DNA of 64,000 nucleotides, taken from assembly GCA_018136815.1 (NCBI GenBank), contig CM030936.1, forward strand, positions 248,001-312,000, in the 5' to 3' direction. Positions within the stretch are counted from its first letter, which is position 1. Each line of letters opens with the position of its first letter. This stretch comes from Isochrysis galbana (taxonomy: Eukaryota; Haptophyta; Isochrysidales; Isochrysidaceae). The notes under the pieces are model-generated. The model did no database searches and was not told the DNA's origin. It saw only the letters and a list, made by a program, of their open reading frames with translations. The translations under genes and the position numbers were made by a program. Below are positions 1-11,141 of this stretch, one piece after another.

Positions 1-591
1 CGCGGTCCGCGGTCGAAAAGGCTGAAATTCGCTAGAGCGCACGAGAGCGCCTCTCGCGAGGGCACGCCACCGGGGGCAGAACTAATATTCGCCCGGTGGG
101 TGGCGGCCTTAGCCTTGGCAGGCGGCGCGGGCATTGTCCCGGCGCTGCCAGCTGCCAGTGGCCGGTGGCCGGTGGAGCGCAGCAACGCCTCCAAGGCGTT
201 GCTGGCAAAGGTGGCGCGCCTGGTCCAGCCACAAGCCAAAGCCATGGCGCCGATGTGGCCTAAAAGGCGAAGAAGGCCCTCGTGCGCGGAGGCGGCCCAA
301 CCCTTTGGTTGCGGGCCTGGGCAGTACATGTGGGCTGAGTACAATACTTGGGGGCAAAATACCAAGGGGGAGAACTAATGTGCTAGGAATTGGCTATTGG
401 CTAGGTACGAGTACCGGGAGTACTGAAAGAAATCCTCAAATTTCCTCAACTCTGAGATGGTCGTTTTTGGCCCCTACTACTTTACTCCTTTATTGTCCCG
501 CTCCCTTTCTCTCATTCTTCTCCCTCTCTCTTCCTTCTCTCTCCCTCCCTCTCGCTCTCCGACCTCCCTCTCTCTCGCTCCCCCCACCCCG
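1..591. other. Upstream intergenic region, no gene recognised
   Basis: Open frames here are short and resemble nothing I know. From about 480 to 591 the plus strand becomes a pyrimidine-rich CT tract directly before the first start codon. The same type of tract precedes several genes in this window (light-harvesting, bestrophin and TPR genes), so it probably represents promoter or 5' UTR sequence. Confidence 0.5.
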
Positions 592-1392
592 ATGCGCGCC
601 CTCTGCGTCGCGACGCTGAGCACGCTGCTCTCCTCTCGGGCGTCCCTCTCGGTGCGTGTGAGCGGACGGCCGCTATGCAGCGAGATGAGTGCGCTCGCTC
701 ACGCACTGGCCGCCGTCCAGCACCGTCTCGCCGCCGCGGCCCTCCCCTCGGCGCCTGCGCCGCGGCTGGTGGCCGTCTCCAAGACGAAGCCAGTCGCACT
801 GCTGCGAGAGGCATACGAAGCGGGTGTGCGCGACTTCGGGGAGAACTACGTGCAGGAGCTCGTGTCCAAAGCGCCCGAGCTGCCCGCCGACATCCGCTGG
901 CGGTTCATCGGCAAGCTCCAGTCGAACAAGTGCAAGCAGCTCGTGAATGGTGTGCCTGGCCTCGTGGCAGTTGAGACAGTCGACTCGCTGAAGCTGGCGA
1001 GGAAGCTGGATGCAGCGGTGATGGAGGCCGACACGGAGCGATCGGGGCTGTTGGACGTGATGTTGCAGGTGGACACCTCGCCGTGGGAGGGAACTAAGAA
1101 TGGGATTGCCGTGGAGGAGGTACCAGAGCTTGCCGTGGCAGTGGTCGCTGAATGCTCGCACCTGAGGCTCGCTGGTCTGATGACGATTGGCGCGCCAGGA
1201 GACAGTTCGTGCTTCGATACTTTGGTGCAGTGTCGGGAGGCTGTGGCTGCAAAGCTCGGCGTGGACATTTCTGCGCTCGAGCTATCGATGGGTATGTCGG
1301 GTGACTTTGAGGAGGCCATCAAGCACGGTTCCACATCAGTGCGAGTCGGCTCGTCCATTTTCGGCGCGCGCGACTACTCGGCCAAGGCCTAG
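592..1392 (+). CDS. PLPBP: Pyridoxal phosphate homeostasis protein (YggS/PROSC family)
   Basis: This 266-residue protein belongs to the YggS/PROSC/PLPBP family, which binds pyridoxal 5'-phosphate and buffers vitamin B6 and amino-acid metabolism without a known catalytic reaction. The family signature AVSKTKP is present, and its first lysine (K64) is the expected PLP-linking residue. It is followed by FGENYVQE and RWRFIGKLQSNK, and near the end by LSMGMSGDFEEAI and the phosphate-binding stretch STSVRVGSSIFG. The frame stays open upstream to 457, but that part is translated CT-rich leader. The ATG at 592 begins a short Ser/Ala/Arg/Leu-rich extension of about 31 residues before the conserved core, which may be an organelle transit peptide. 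No intron is needed. The gene stands alone, with the light-harvesting gene about 1.65 kb downstream on the same strand. Confidence 0.95.
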   Translation: MRALCVATLSTLLSSRASLSVRVSGRPLCSEMSALAHALAAVQHRLAAAALPSAPAPRLVAVSKTKPVALLREAYEAGVRDFGENYVQELVSKAPELPADIRWRFIGKLQSNKCKQLVNGVPGLVAVETVDSLKLARKLDAAVMEADTERSGLLDVMLQVDTSPWEGTKNGIAVEEVPELAVAVVAECSHLRLAGLMTIGAPGDSSCFDTLVQCREAVAAKLGVDISALELSMGMSGDFEEAIKHGSTSVRVGSSIFGARDYSAKA

Positions 1393-3045
1393 AACCAAAT
1401 GTTGCCATTGGTGGGGTCACTTGACAGTGCGCTGTTGAATGCTGGCGAGACGACCTGCGATACACAACACACCTTGCAGCAGTGCAGCATGCAACCCGCT
1501 CGCAATAGGAATAGGTATCGCCAGTTGCTAGTAGAGTGTAGAGTTCCTTAGTTACCCTGTACTCTGTTCATTGGTTTCGCGTTTCGTAATAGCGTTTCTC
1601 ACTATTACTTGTAGCCTAAGGTGGCCACAAATTTCACCGCTAAGGATGCGACCACGTCGGCCGGCACACGCGCCGCCGCCCCCCCTCCCCCCACAAATTT
1701 CTTCATCGTTCATCGATCCAGCCATGCGGCGGATCGAGAACGAGAACGAGCAAAGGGAGGGGTTCCGGCTGCAGCGGCTTAGCGAGCGCGCGCAGATGCG
1801 GCAAACTGGCAGCGAGGGGCCAGAGGAGGGGGGCAGACTACCGCAGAATACAGAATATAGAGGTTAGGAGTAGGAGTGTAGGAGTTGGAGTAGGAGCAGG
1901 AGTGACGCCTGACCCTGTTGCGGGCTAGGGGGAGTCCGTCCCCACATACGTTCGAGCGGGCCAGTTCGCCAGTTCCCCCCTCCCGTCCGTCGGGGTCCTC
2001 TGAAGATCTGAAGATCCGTTTCGGCCGAAGATCCCCATCGCGGCGCCCCTCCCCCTCCCCCTCCCTTTCGGGGTATCCTCGTCGGGGGGTCGCCGCGTCG
2101 CCGCTCCGCGGGCTCCGCGCTCCGCAACCCGCAACCCACAGCCGCGGGGGGGGGGGATCTCTCACGTCACGTTCCTCTATGCTCTATGCTCTATGCAGCC
2201 CCTAAGCCCTAAGTTCACTCTCCTGGCTCCTGGTTTCTTACCCGCCCCGCCCCGTTCATTTCCTTTTGCGTTCCCGCCCCTCCCGTCGGTGTATCTTTTT
2301 CCCGCTTCCGTCTTCCGTCCCGTGTCCCGTACTCTGATGCATATGGATATGGGCATCGGCATATCGGCATCGGTCCGATGTCCGATGTCCGACGTCTGTG
2401 ACCTATGACTGTAACCCCCCCGCCTAGTGACTAAGACTGGGAACACCCTCCGAGAAGGCCTAACGTTTTTCAGGTGTGTTAGTGGATTTCAGCTAATGTT
2501 GGTGTACGGTGTCAGGGGAAACAGCAAACAGCGAACGTGTTAGCTCCATGAAAAAGCAGGCATTTAATGACTACTGCGGTGCAGGCAGTAAAGAGTTAAA
2601 AGTCGTATCTCGTCGGTCCCGTTTTGACCGCCTCGGCTCGCTTCGTTTTGTTCTCGTGCCCCCGCCCCCCCGCCCCCGCCCCCCCCCGCCCCCCTTAATT
2701 CCCCCCCCTCCCCTCCCCCCCCTCCCCCTCCCCCCCCCCTCGCCCCCCCGCGGGCTCGTCTCGCCCCGCCCACACCTCTCCCGCCCCTCGCCACATCGCG
2801 CAATATCTTCCTCTCTCTCCCCGTCTATTCTTTCCCTCTCTTATTGTACTCGTTCATCTCACCCTTCTCTCGCGCATCGCATTCTCATTCCCCTTCTCCA
2901 CTCTCAATCTCTTTCTCTCTCCCTGTGTGTGTACCTCCTCTCTCCCTCGACCCCACTCAGCGGCTTTTTCTCTCTCCTCCCACGCATTTTCTCCTATTAT
3001 CGCCTCCACCTGTATTCTCCTTCCCTCTTCTCTCGCCCCGCAGCC
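1393..3045. other. Intergenic region with CT/poly-C leader
   Basis: No convincing gene. A charged open frame starting at an ATG near 1724 is short and unrecognised. From 2640 to 3045 there is an extreme poly-C and then CT-rich tract leading into the next start codon; open frames through it are artefacts of base composition. Confidence 0.5.
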
Positions 3046-3675
3046 ATGCTCTCGATCTCGGTCGGTTCCCTCTCCCTCGCCACGCCGATGCGGCCGGTGG
3101 TCGCGCCGCGCGCGCCGGTCCCCAAGGCGTCCATCTTCGAGGCGGGTATGGCGCAGTACAACGCTGACTACCCCTGGCTCGCCAAGTACGGCTTCGGTCC
3201 CTCGGTCAAGGCAGAGCGCTGGAACGGCCGTCACGCCATGTTCGGCTGGGTGGCGATCCTTGCGACGGGCGTCGCCAAGTCGCACGGACTTCTGCCGGCC
3301 GGTGACCTCGTGCTCACCTACCAGGACTGGGGCGGCCTTGCGCAGCAGGGCTTCAACACCTACATCTCGAACGAGCGTGCTGTCATCATGATCGCGCACG
3401 TCCACGCGCTAGCTGTATCCTTCGCTGCGGCCTTCGGCCCGCAGGTGCTCGGTGATTCGCTCACCCTTCTCGATGGTGAGAAGGATGAGGAGCCCTATGG
3501 TTTCCTCCCGCCCATGCAGTTTGGCCTCACCCCCGCCGCTGAGATTGCCAACGGCCGCATGGCTATGTTTGGCCTCATCAGTCTCGTGTGCACCTCGGCC
3601 TTCACCGGCATGGACATCCTTCAGATTGTTGATATCGGCACTGGCGGCAACCTGCTCACCCACCCGATGTTCTAA
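3046..3675 (+). CDS. Light-harvesting-superfamily three-helix protein, possibly RedCAP type
   Basis: The 209-residue protein has the LHC-superfamily plan: a chlorophyll-binding helix with ERWNGRHAMFG (residues 57-67), a middle helix around residues 111-130, and a third helix with EIANGRMAMFGL (166-177). The paired ExxNGRxAM motifs supply the Glu-Arg salt bridges and Mg ligands typical of LHC helices 1 and 3. The wording of helix 1 and the compact C-terminus resemble RedCAP proteins of red-lineage algae rather than ordinary fucoxanthin-chlorophyll proteins; that subfamily call is from memory. The first 28 or so residues look like a short plastid-targeting region. The ATG at 3046 follows a CT-rich leader ending in CCCGCAGCC. 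No intron is seen in the coding region. It would act in the thylakoid membrane. Confidence 0.9.
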   Translation: MLSISVGSLSLATPMRPVVAPRAPVPKASIFEAGMAQYNADYPWLAKYGFGPSVKAERWNGRHAMFGWVAILATGVAKSHGLLPAGDLVLTYQDWGGLAQQGFNTYISNERAVIMIAHVHALAVSFAAAFGPQVLGDSLTLLDGEKDEEPYGFLPPMQFGLTPAAEIANGRMAMFGLISLVCTSAFTGMDILQIVDIGTGGNLLTHPMF

Positions 3676-3993
3676 ATCCTCATACCGCCACGCCCACACC
3701 GTCACGGATGCCCGCTTCTGCCTGCTGCACGACGCAGCGTTGCATGTGGAGGAGCACTGTGTTTGACGTTGAGCGAGTCCCGCATAACGCATATCACTAC
3801 CAGTGTGTGCAGAAACCATGCGGTAACCACTGTATTGCGACTTTGCGGATCTTGTCCAACCTAGGTGTTGTGGAGGTGCGTGTACACGTCGCGAGGTTGG
3901 CATGCAAAACTCCATGATGCGCCTAGTTAGATAAATTCCCTAATGACTGATGAACCCGCAAATCCGCAGATTCACATTCATCTTGAACATCGT
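3676..3993. other. 3' flank of the light-harvesting gene
   Basis: No gene seen. It holds the 3' UTR and spacer before a hairpin-led dispersed element. Confidence 0.4.
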
Positions 3994-4133
3994 AACTAAC
4001 TTTATAGTTGGTCACCATGGAGCGCGCCGCCGCTCCCCAACTCTCCTTCGGGCCCCCCGCCGCGGGAGCCCCCCCAGTACCCATGGAGCTGTCGCTGGCG
4101 AAGCGACCGCGTCCACCTGCAGAGGCCGAGCAG
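3994..4133 (+). repeat. Hairpin-led element with candidate first exon (MERA type)
   Basis: A 7-bp hairpin (3995-4001 with 4006-4012, loop TTAT, one G-U pair) is followed at 4017 by ATGGAGCGCGCC in a good start context. This opens a 39-codon frame beginning MERAAAPQLSFGPP and ending at CAG before GTGAGC, which looks like a splice donor. The same order (hairpin, then ATGGAGCGCGC) recurs at 50304 and 61826, and related hairpins recur elsewhere, so this is one member of a dispersed family. Whether the frame is translated is unknown, and I did not find a second exon. Confidence 0.4.
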
Positions 4134-4665
4134 GTGAGCGCGACCCCGGTCGCGCCGCACAGCCCTTGGCCCCGGCCACACCAGCCAAGGCAGCCATGCT
4201 GGCTCACCCCATGGTGGGCCACATGCTATGGAGCACAGAGGGCCAGCACCAGACAAGAAGAGCCAACCATGGCCGTATTCCATACGAGGACAGGCTTTTA
4301 CTTATAACTGGTGGGTTATTTTAAGCCTTAGGGTCTCGTCGATTGGTGTTCCGCCTCTTCTCTTACTTTCTCTCGATGTCATCAAATGTTCCATGACCGT
4401 CTTTTGTCTTCTCTCGTCTATCGGTCATAGCTCCCCAGCGAGATCCGCCCTCGTTCTGTTGGCCCCTCTGTCGCATGTCTGCGCGTTGCTAAGTTGCCCT
4501 GGTGCCGAAGCCTGGCTGTCCGTCCAGGTGTGGTTAGTTTTCGCCCCGTTTGGTTTAGTTTGTGTGTCTTTTTGTCTTTGAGTTTATCTGTTGTAGTCTC
4601 CCGTGCCTACCTCGGACCTAAGAAGCTCTCATTCTCACTTTCCCTCTCTCCTACTAGCTCGCTAG

Positions 4666-5852
4666 TGTCGCATTCATCTTAGATGATGCGATTTCCAGGC
4701 TCTTGTTTCCAGGTCCTTCGCCGTGCGGCCACACGGTGAAGCTCAGGTACATCTAGGTTGGTAGGGTTCGTCCCTAGCGACCTAGAATTCGAGTTCTCGT
4801 TTCGTTCCGTCCAGCCTGTTTGTCAAGTCTAGATTCCAGGTTTCCTCCTTTCGGGTAATCTTGACCCAAAGGAGCCAGGTCGCCTGTCACTCGCTGCGCG
4901 CTTGTCTCAGGCTCTCGGGTTACCTTGTGAAGGCTTGTTTAGCTTCTTGCAAGGCTTGTTGTTTCTTGTTGAGTTCCGGTTCTTGCTTGGGACTTGCTCA
5001 CTTTCACTTTCGTTGTCGTTGTCGTCCAGGCCTGTTCTTCGTAGGTTCCGCTTGGCTTGGTTAGGGTTTCGTTGCCTTCCGGCGTTTGGCGTTCGTCTTG
5101 GCGTTCGGAAACTTCCTCTCACATTCCCTAGGTCCGCTACCCTTGGCTTGTAGGTCCTTGCTTCTTTCTTCTCGGTCAAGGTTTTTGGCGAGCGAATCGG
5201 TTGCTCTAGCCGCTCGAGATTTGAGGTTTAATTTGCCATCTCCCCTTGGAGATCGGTGTAGGTTCGCTTCCTAGGTGAGGGAATCTTTCCCCTTGATGCA
5301 AGTTACATGCAAGCCCTTGGCCCCTTTGGTGTTTCTTCCCCTTGGTTGCTACTCAGGGTTGTTCGTTAGAAGCGTCTAGAAGGTTCACGCTCAACGGCAA
5401 GATTTCCTCTGTCGTGAAGACATCTCGTTGCGATCCGTATCCAAAGTGATCGCCGTGGTCGCGCGTCATGACGCTCCCCTTCGGACTCTCCGCTACGTGG
5501 GGAAGTTACAACGGAGACACGCTCCGGCCGTCGCTGCGGAGTCTCTCTCTCTCTCTCGCTCTCTCTCTCCGTCTCTCGCGACGTGTTTGAGTTATCGGTG
5601 ATTTGGGGTCGCGGTTGCTTGATAATTTGCTTGGTTTGGGTGAATGATTCCGGTGTGTTCGTGAGTCGGTGTATCCTGTTGTTCTCGGCTCCGTTGTCCG
5701 TCGTTGTTCGCTGCGTCGCGGCACTCAAGCAGCCTAGGCTCCCTCCCTGAGGGAAGAGTTCTTTGTAGGTCTAACAATCTCTTAAAACCCAACACACTAG
5801 GGCCGCTAGGAGCGCCTCGCCGCCCCACAGCCCTTCGTTCGCCGTTCGTTCC
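4666..5852 (+). repeat. LTR-like repeat, copy 1 (chromovirus family)
   Basis: About 1.19 kb beginning TGTCGCATTCATCTTA and nearly identical to 12064-13240, with only scattered substitutions and small indels; a third, truncated copy lies at 59777-60338. Copy 2 follows a gag/pol remnant and a purine-rich tract, which identifies the repeat as a Ty3/Gypsy LTR. The start TG is clear. The 3' end is not: homology stops at about 5852, but a CA dinucleotide at 5795-5796 could be the true end. It contains an internal CT run at 5546-5577. No genes are expected inside; open frames on either strand are not supported. Confidence 0.75.
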
Positions 5853-6230
5853 CCGTGCGGCCTGAGACCGGGTGGTCCTTATGGGCACAACACCAACAAC
5901 AACCAAGAAACGCATTCAGACACAGGCCCACCAACACAACACCACAAGAAGACGCCAAGAAGCGAGTGCCTAGAGGCGCCGCGTGACGCACACCACTCGC
6001 CTTCACCATCTGCTCTCCCAGCCACGGCCCCAACCTCACCAGCCCCGACCGTCCCCGCCACTCAGGAGCCGCCCTCGGATGAGGAGCAAGACAACACGGA
6101 GTCAGACGCCACATACGAACTGTCCTTCCACCAGGAGGGCGACTACACACTACACCTTCCAGGACGCCACTGTGTACGCCGCGATCGTAGAGCTCCTCTT
6201 GGAGCTCGAAGGAGTCGACCCGGAGCCGGA
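5853..6230. other. Unassigned sequence between LTR copy 1 and the LINE remnant
   Basis: Contains Pro/Thr/Ser-rich translated stretches that could be decayed retrotransposon coding sequence. No domain is recognisable. Confidence 0.3.
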
Positions 6231-6625
6231 CTTTTGGGCCCGGTCCATCTGCGGACCATGGCACATCGAAGACATAAGCGGCATATAGACCTAAACGGCT
6301 ACAGCCTGAAAATAAGCCAGTTTGCCGACGATACGGCGCTAATAACGCGCGACTATAAGAGTTTGCAAAAATCTCTACAATGGGTGGAGATGTACGAGAA
6401 AGCGACAGGCGGCAAAACCAACGCTAGCAAATTCCAAGGACTGAGAATGGGATCCCAAAGGCGTCGAAAACCCCCGTGGGATATGAGAAAATTCAACAGG
6501 ATAAACAACGATGAATATCTAACTAACCATCTTGGGCGTCCCCCTAGGAGCGCCTGAGGCGCTCAAACCCTTTTGGTCGAAACTAGCGGATAAGTTAGAC
6601 GCGAGAGTCGCCAAGCTAGCACCCT
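6231..6625 (+). pseudogene. LINE reverse transcriptase fragment
   Basis: One frame reads SQFADDTALITRD, the catalytic motif C region of non-LTR reverse transcriptases (FADD in place of YADD), followed by LQWVEMYEKATGGKTNASK, the usual block after it. After a frame change near 6515-6530 the sequence continues LGVPLGAPEALKPFWSKL, matching the LGIPLG block of LINE polymerases. Upstream RT motifs and the endonuclease are missing, so this is a short, frameshifted remnant. Confidence 0.75.
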
Positions 6626-7880
6626 CTTCACCAATGTCGTCACATCGTTATTCAAATCTTTATCTAGCATAATCGAATCCACATCATATTCATTTGGATT
6701 TGGAATGCTTTTCATTTGGTGCGTAAGATTGGCTTCTTCGGCCACTTTCATGAGCTGATCGTAATCGATCGACGTCTGAATGATATGTACGCCTTTATTT
6801 AGCCTTTATAAACTTGCCACACTTGACACTTGTCATCTCTCCAAGCTTATTTACGAACTCTTCGTATAGCTTCTTATTGTTGTCATTGATAGCTTCATCA
6901 ATATGGAGCCGCCACGCCCCGTTGTCGGAGCTATGGCTGTCCAGGAGCCCAGGAGCCCCTTTATACGCATACGCTCCGGATGTAGTATTGTCTTATGTCT
7001 GCTTATAAGCGTAGTCGTTATTCTTTGACATGTGTGTGTTGTACTAATATTCTGAGACACATTTTTCCCCCACCACCACCACTCGAGCGAAAGACCACGT
7101 GTGTGTTGCGCCGAGAGCATCATCAATATAGACCCGCCACAACTCGTTGCTTTTCGTACGTAGCGACACGAGCGAGAAGGGGAGATCGTGATTTGAATCA
7201 GACATCCGACCCTGCCCCAAATCGAGTAAATGCAGTAAGACCACGTGTGTGTCTTTCGACATACGTGTGATGAGTCAAGTTGAGTCGAGAAACCTCCAGG
7301 TGCCAGGTGACAACAGAAGGTGCTAACAGGGATGGGGGTAAATGAACGCTTCAGGTCTGAATGAGAGCTGGCGTGGCTACGAGTACGAGGTATGCCGGCG
7401 TCCAGGGCCACGCGCGTGGTGAGAATATTTTATGATTTATGAGAAGTTTTTTGTGACCTTTGGCCTTTGGGGTGGCGGCGATTGTCGATTGCAGATCGAA
7501 CGCTTTCGGTTGCGATTGAGCGCTTTCCGACCTTTGGGATAGTGGTAAATGAATGCTTTTCTTATTTCTTCATCTCGGGCCTGCGTGATGTCTTTGGCAG
7601 ACGCTGCTCTCACGTATTGGACCATCGCTAAAACGATTACAATAGTTGTTGGGCGATCGTTAGAAGCTGTGATGAATCTGACAGTCTCGACTTTGGCAGA
7701 CTGTCCGAGAGAGGTCCGCGGGCATTCACATTCAGTGGAGAGCAGCGCAGGCGCCCCTCGACATGCCACCGCAAACACCACACTGTCCATGGCACACCAA
7801 GCTAAGTGGCCGAACTGATTGCCGTATCATTCACAGCACACCGACGGTGGCTTTTACACTCTACAGGTGCGGCAACCTCC
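6626..7880. other. Non-coding region with degenerate internal repeats
   Basis: No gene recognised. Compared with its surroundings the base composition is less GC-rich. Two related blocks occur (CATCAATATGGAGCCGCCAC near 6898 and CATCAATATAGACCCGCCAC near 7123), along with three copies of a (CAC)GTGTGTGT-containing block near 7026, 7094 and 7236. An unrecognised minus-strand frame covers 7437-7790. This is probably decayed mobile DNA. Confidence 0.35.
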
Positions 7881-9078
7881 TCACATGGCAAGAGTGCCGA
7901 GCGACTCCTTGGCCCCCTCGAGACGCCCCTTTTGCATGCCAAGACCATATTTGACGGACCCCTTGGCGAGCATCGCCTTAACGACGGCCGCCGGTGGTAC
8001 GCGGTCGCGGGCGCATACCTGAAGAGGAAAGGAGGGGCCGGAACACGCGCAAAAGTAGGATGCGCACGCTAACCAGGGAAGCGGCGCGCAGCAACCGGCC
8101 GCTGGGTGTGGGCAAGCTTTCGGGGCAGGGGCGCACCTCGAGCACAGCATCCGACACTATGAGGCCGTTGAAGCCCAAGTCGCGCGCCTTCCATGCGCCG
8201 CGGACATCGCGCACGCGCACATCGCAGATGGTCCGCACGTCCTTCGGCACGTCTGCTAGAAGCTCGCCAGCCTGAGGAAGGCTGCAGTCGCCAAAGCACA
8301 GGATCTTTGCACCAAGCTCGAGCGCCGACGCCACCTCCTCTGCATTGGCCACACGGAGCACAGGCTCGAGGCCGTATGACTCAGCGGCCTCCATGAGCGC
8401 CTTGGTGGCCTCGGGTCCATTCAGATGAAGCGAAATCATGGCCGACTGGGCGCCATCCGCAGCCACCTTGGCCAGCTGCACACCGTCGATGAAGTTGGTG
8501 CGGGCAATGATGGGCAAGGGGCCCGGGAACTCGCCCTTGGCAGTGTCCTGCTCGGCGGCTGTCTCCTTGACGGCGGTGGGAGTGAGTTCGTGCTCACCAC
8601 CGATGCGCACGCATATGGCGGTAGCACCGGCCGTGCGAAACTGCTGCGACAGGTACTTCGGGTCGTTCAGGTCGTAACCCCCGAGCGTGATGGCGGACTG
8701 CGGCGAGCCCTCGCCAATGAGCGCAATGGAGCCCTTAGGCTTCTTGAGTGCTTTGTAGAGCGTGTTCTTGTGAGTGGCGGAAGGAGGAGAGAAGGCGCCA
8801 GCCTCAAGCTCTGCCTTGAGAGCAATCACCGCCTCTGCCGCATCCGCGCGCACCGCCGCGAGCCCCTCTTCCGAGCGGAGCTGCGCAGCGGCCGCTAGTG
8901 CCGCCTCCGCTAGCTCCTGATCCTCGAGCTCCTCGGCCTCCTGGTGCTGCTCGGCGCGCATGATCGGAAGTGGACTGCGCGGAAGTCGCCGTAGTGCGAG
9001 CGTCGGCGCAAGCCCATTCGCACTGCCGGCGAGGGAGGCGAGCAGCAGGGTGGACGTGGGAAGCAGCAAGCAGCGCAT
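7881..9078 (-). CDS. Indole-3-glycerol-phosphate synthase-like protein (active site not conserved)
   Basis: Two exons, 9078-8137 and 8018-7881, are joined by a 118-nt intron (donor GTGCGC, acceptor TTCAG, phase 0), giving 359 residues. The C-terminal two thirds follows the TrpC (beta/alpha)8 barrel: GSPQSAITLGGYDLNDP (residues 124-140), PIIARTNFIDGVQLA (189-203), ESYGLEPVLRVANAEEV (233-249) and VRTICDVRVRDV (281-292). At the positions I align with the catalytic Glu, Lys and Asn of bacterial IGPS, this protein has Leu120, Gly122, Arg242 and a GDC sequence near 263-265, so normal tryptophan-pathway activity is doubtful. The N-terminus MRCLLLPTSTLLLASLAGSA is hydrophobic and followed by NGLAP, resembling the bipartite plastid leader of secondary algae. 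It lies alone on the minus strand between LTR remnants. It may be a plastid IGPS-like pseudoenzyme with another role. Confidence 0.75.
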
Positions 9079-9466
9079 GGGAGGGCGGAGAAGAGAGGTG
9101 GGGGAGACAAGAGAGAGAGAGTGGGGCAGGAGACTCTCTGATAAGGAGAGCCGCGAGTTCGAGGGATGTCATCGAGGGGAAAGAAGGGAAAGAAGGGAGA
9201 GTGAGAGAGAGAGTGGGAGGGGGCGGATGTGCATCAGTCTCTCGCTCGTTGAAGAAGTTGGCCACCGTTTTCCACGAAGAAGAAGCCCTGTGGAGAGAAG
9301 AAGGGAGGCGAGATCGTGGCGTGCTGGGGGTTGGTTAGAGAGAGTGGGCGACCACGCGGGGGGGGGGGGGGAGGGCGGTCTCTGGGCAACAGCGGAGAGA
9401 TCGCGGGAGGAGAGACTGGGAGGTACTCCTACTTCTTCTGTGAGCGGCGAGGCAGAGAGAGGGGGG

Positions 9467-9878
<412 letters not shown>

Positions 9879-9879
<1 letters not shown>

Positions 9880-10448
9880 CTGCGTGCTGCGTGCTGCGTG
9901 CGGGTGGGGAGGTCTACTTCACAGGGTAGGAGTATGTGTGCAAGAATGAATGGAATGGAGAGAATAGAAAAAAATAGCGATATCGGGTGCAGAGGATAAA
10001 AACGAGGGCTTTCGCAGCAACGGCGCCATCCAGTACTCTCTCTCCTCAACAAGGTCGCGCGGCTCAACAAGTCGCGCCGTCAGAGTTTTCTTGTTGTATG
10101 AGTATAGGGCGGTCAAACATGGGCTTTTTAACTACTAGTAAGGGTTGGGCTGCATTTTTTGACCGTGGCGCGATGCCCAATAAAAAAGCTCCGGGGGGGG
10201 CTACCTGACGCTACGAAAATCTTCGCCAAGAAATGGTGCGATTCGCGTTTAAGTCGATGTAGAAGCTTGTCCTTTCGCCGTTTCTTCCCACCTTGTAATG
10301 AGGGCACGAGGCCACTTGTATACTTGTAGAAGTGATGCTTATACCCTTACTTAGAACTGGCTATTACGGTAGCTGGTAGCCGGCCCTCTACAGGCCCTCC
10401 GTTAGCCCTCTGTATCTGCTGTATCTAGGATTTGGGCAGCCTCCAGAT
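9879..10448. other. Spacer between microsatellite and gag remnant
   Basis: No gene seen. The right half may be the untranslated leader of the retrotransposon, but its 5' LTR is missing. Confidence 0.3.
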
Positions 10449-11141
10449 ATGCAGATAAGGCTGTATCTGGCCCGTTCTCCAGATACGGTATCCTGTATCT
10501 CCCTTGTAGGTGTCCTTGATCAAGAGAACCCCCCAATTGAGACGGCCGCGGCGCGTCACGATGCGGAAATGGTGAGGCTTCAAGCGGAGACCAACACCCT
10601 CAAAGGGGCTGTGGAGCGCCTACAGTCATCCCTTGCCGCGGCAGAGGCGAGGGAGGGGCTTCTCCGGGATCAAGTTGAAGCGGGGTTCAAAGCCCTGACT
10701 CAGCTACTCCAAGCCCGCCAAGAGCCCGCTTCAAGTCCGTCCATGGATCGGACCGAGGCGGCTGCGGACACTGCTAGGCCGGCTCAGAGGGAACCATCCA
10801 TGGACGAGCCTCCTGCCCTAGACCAAAAGGGCCACGCCTCTCCGGCTACTAGGGTTCCACGGTCGGCGTACCCGACCTCCAAATCGGAACCCCGCCGCCA
10901 GGATCAGAGCCCTCACCGGGGCCCGACCCCGGTGGTGCCGTTCCGCCACCCTCGCGACCCCTGCCTTGCGCTGGGGATGGATGAGCGAGAGGCAGTTGTA
11001 AGCGAGTGGAAAAATCTCCTCGCCCTGCCCTCACGCGATCTGGCCGCCCTTTACCGCGACTCCGACGAGCATGAGCTCATCCACACCATTTTGAAGAGCA
11101 ACCTCTCCCTGGCGGGCAACGTTTGGCGGTCAATGCGCTGA
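10449..11141 (+). CDS. Retrotransposon Gag-like protein
   Basis: An open frame of 230 residues has a coiled coil at about residues 40-90 (AEMVRLQAETNTLKGAVERL is typical), then a Pro/Ser/Arg-rich linker and a helical tail ending NLSLAGNVWRSMR. This is the usual Gag layout of Ty3/Gypsy elements in algae, though no zinc knuckle is visible. It sits directly upstream of pol fragments and LTR copy 2. The true start is uncertain because the first 30 residues look like leader sequence. Confidence 0.55.
   Translation: MQIRLYLARSPDTVSCISLVGVLDQENPPIETAAARHDAEMVRLQAETNTLKGAVERLQSSLAAAEAREGLLRDQVEAGFKALTQLLQARQEPASSPSMDRTEAAADTARPAQREPSMDEPPALDQKGHASPATRVPRSAYPTSKSEPRRQDQSPHRGPTPVVPFRHPRDPCLALGMDEREAVVSEWKNLLALPSRDLAALYRDSDEHELIHTILKSNLSLAGNVWRSMR

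Noticed and set aside
457..591. N-terminal extension of the PLPBP protein from 457
   Set aside because: It translates a CT-rich leader. The ATG at 592 gives a normal-length protein with a short targeting-like extension.
2509..3045. N-terminal extension of the light-harvesting protein from 2509
   Set aside because: The segment is a translated poly-C/CT tract. The protein is complete from 3046.
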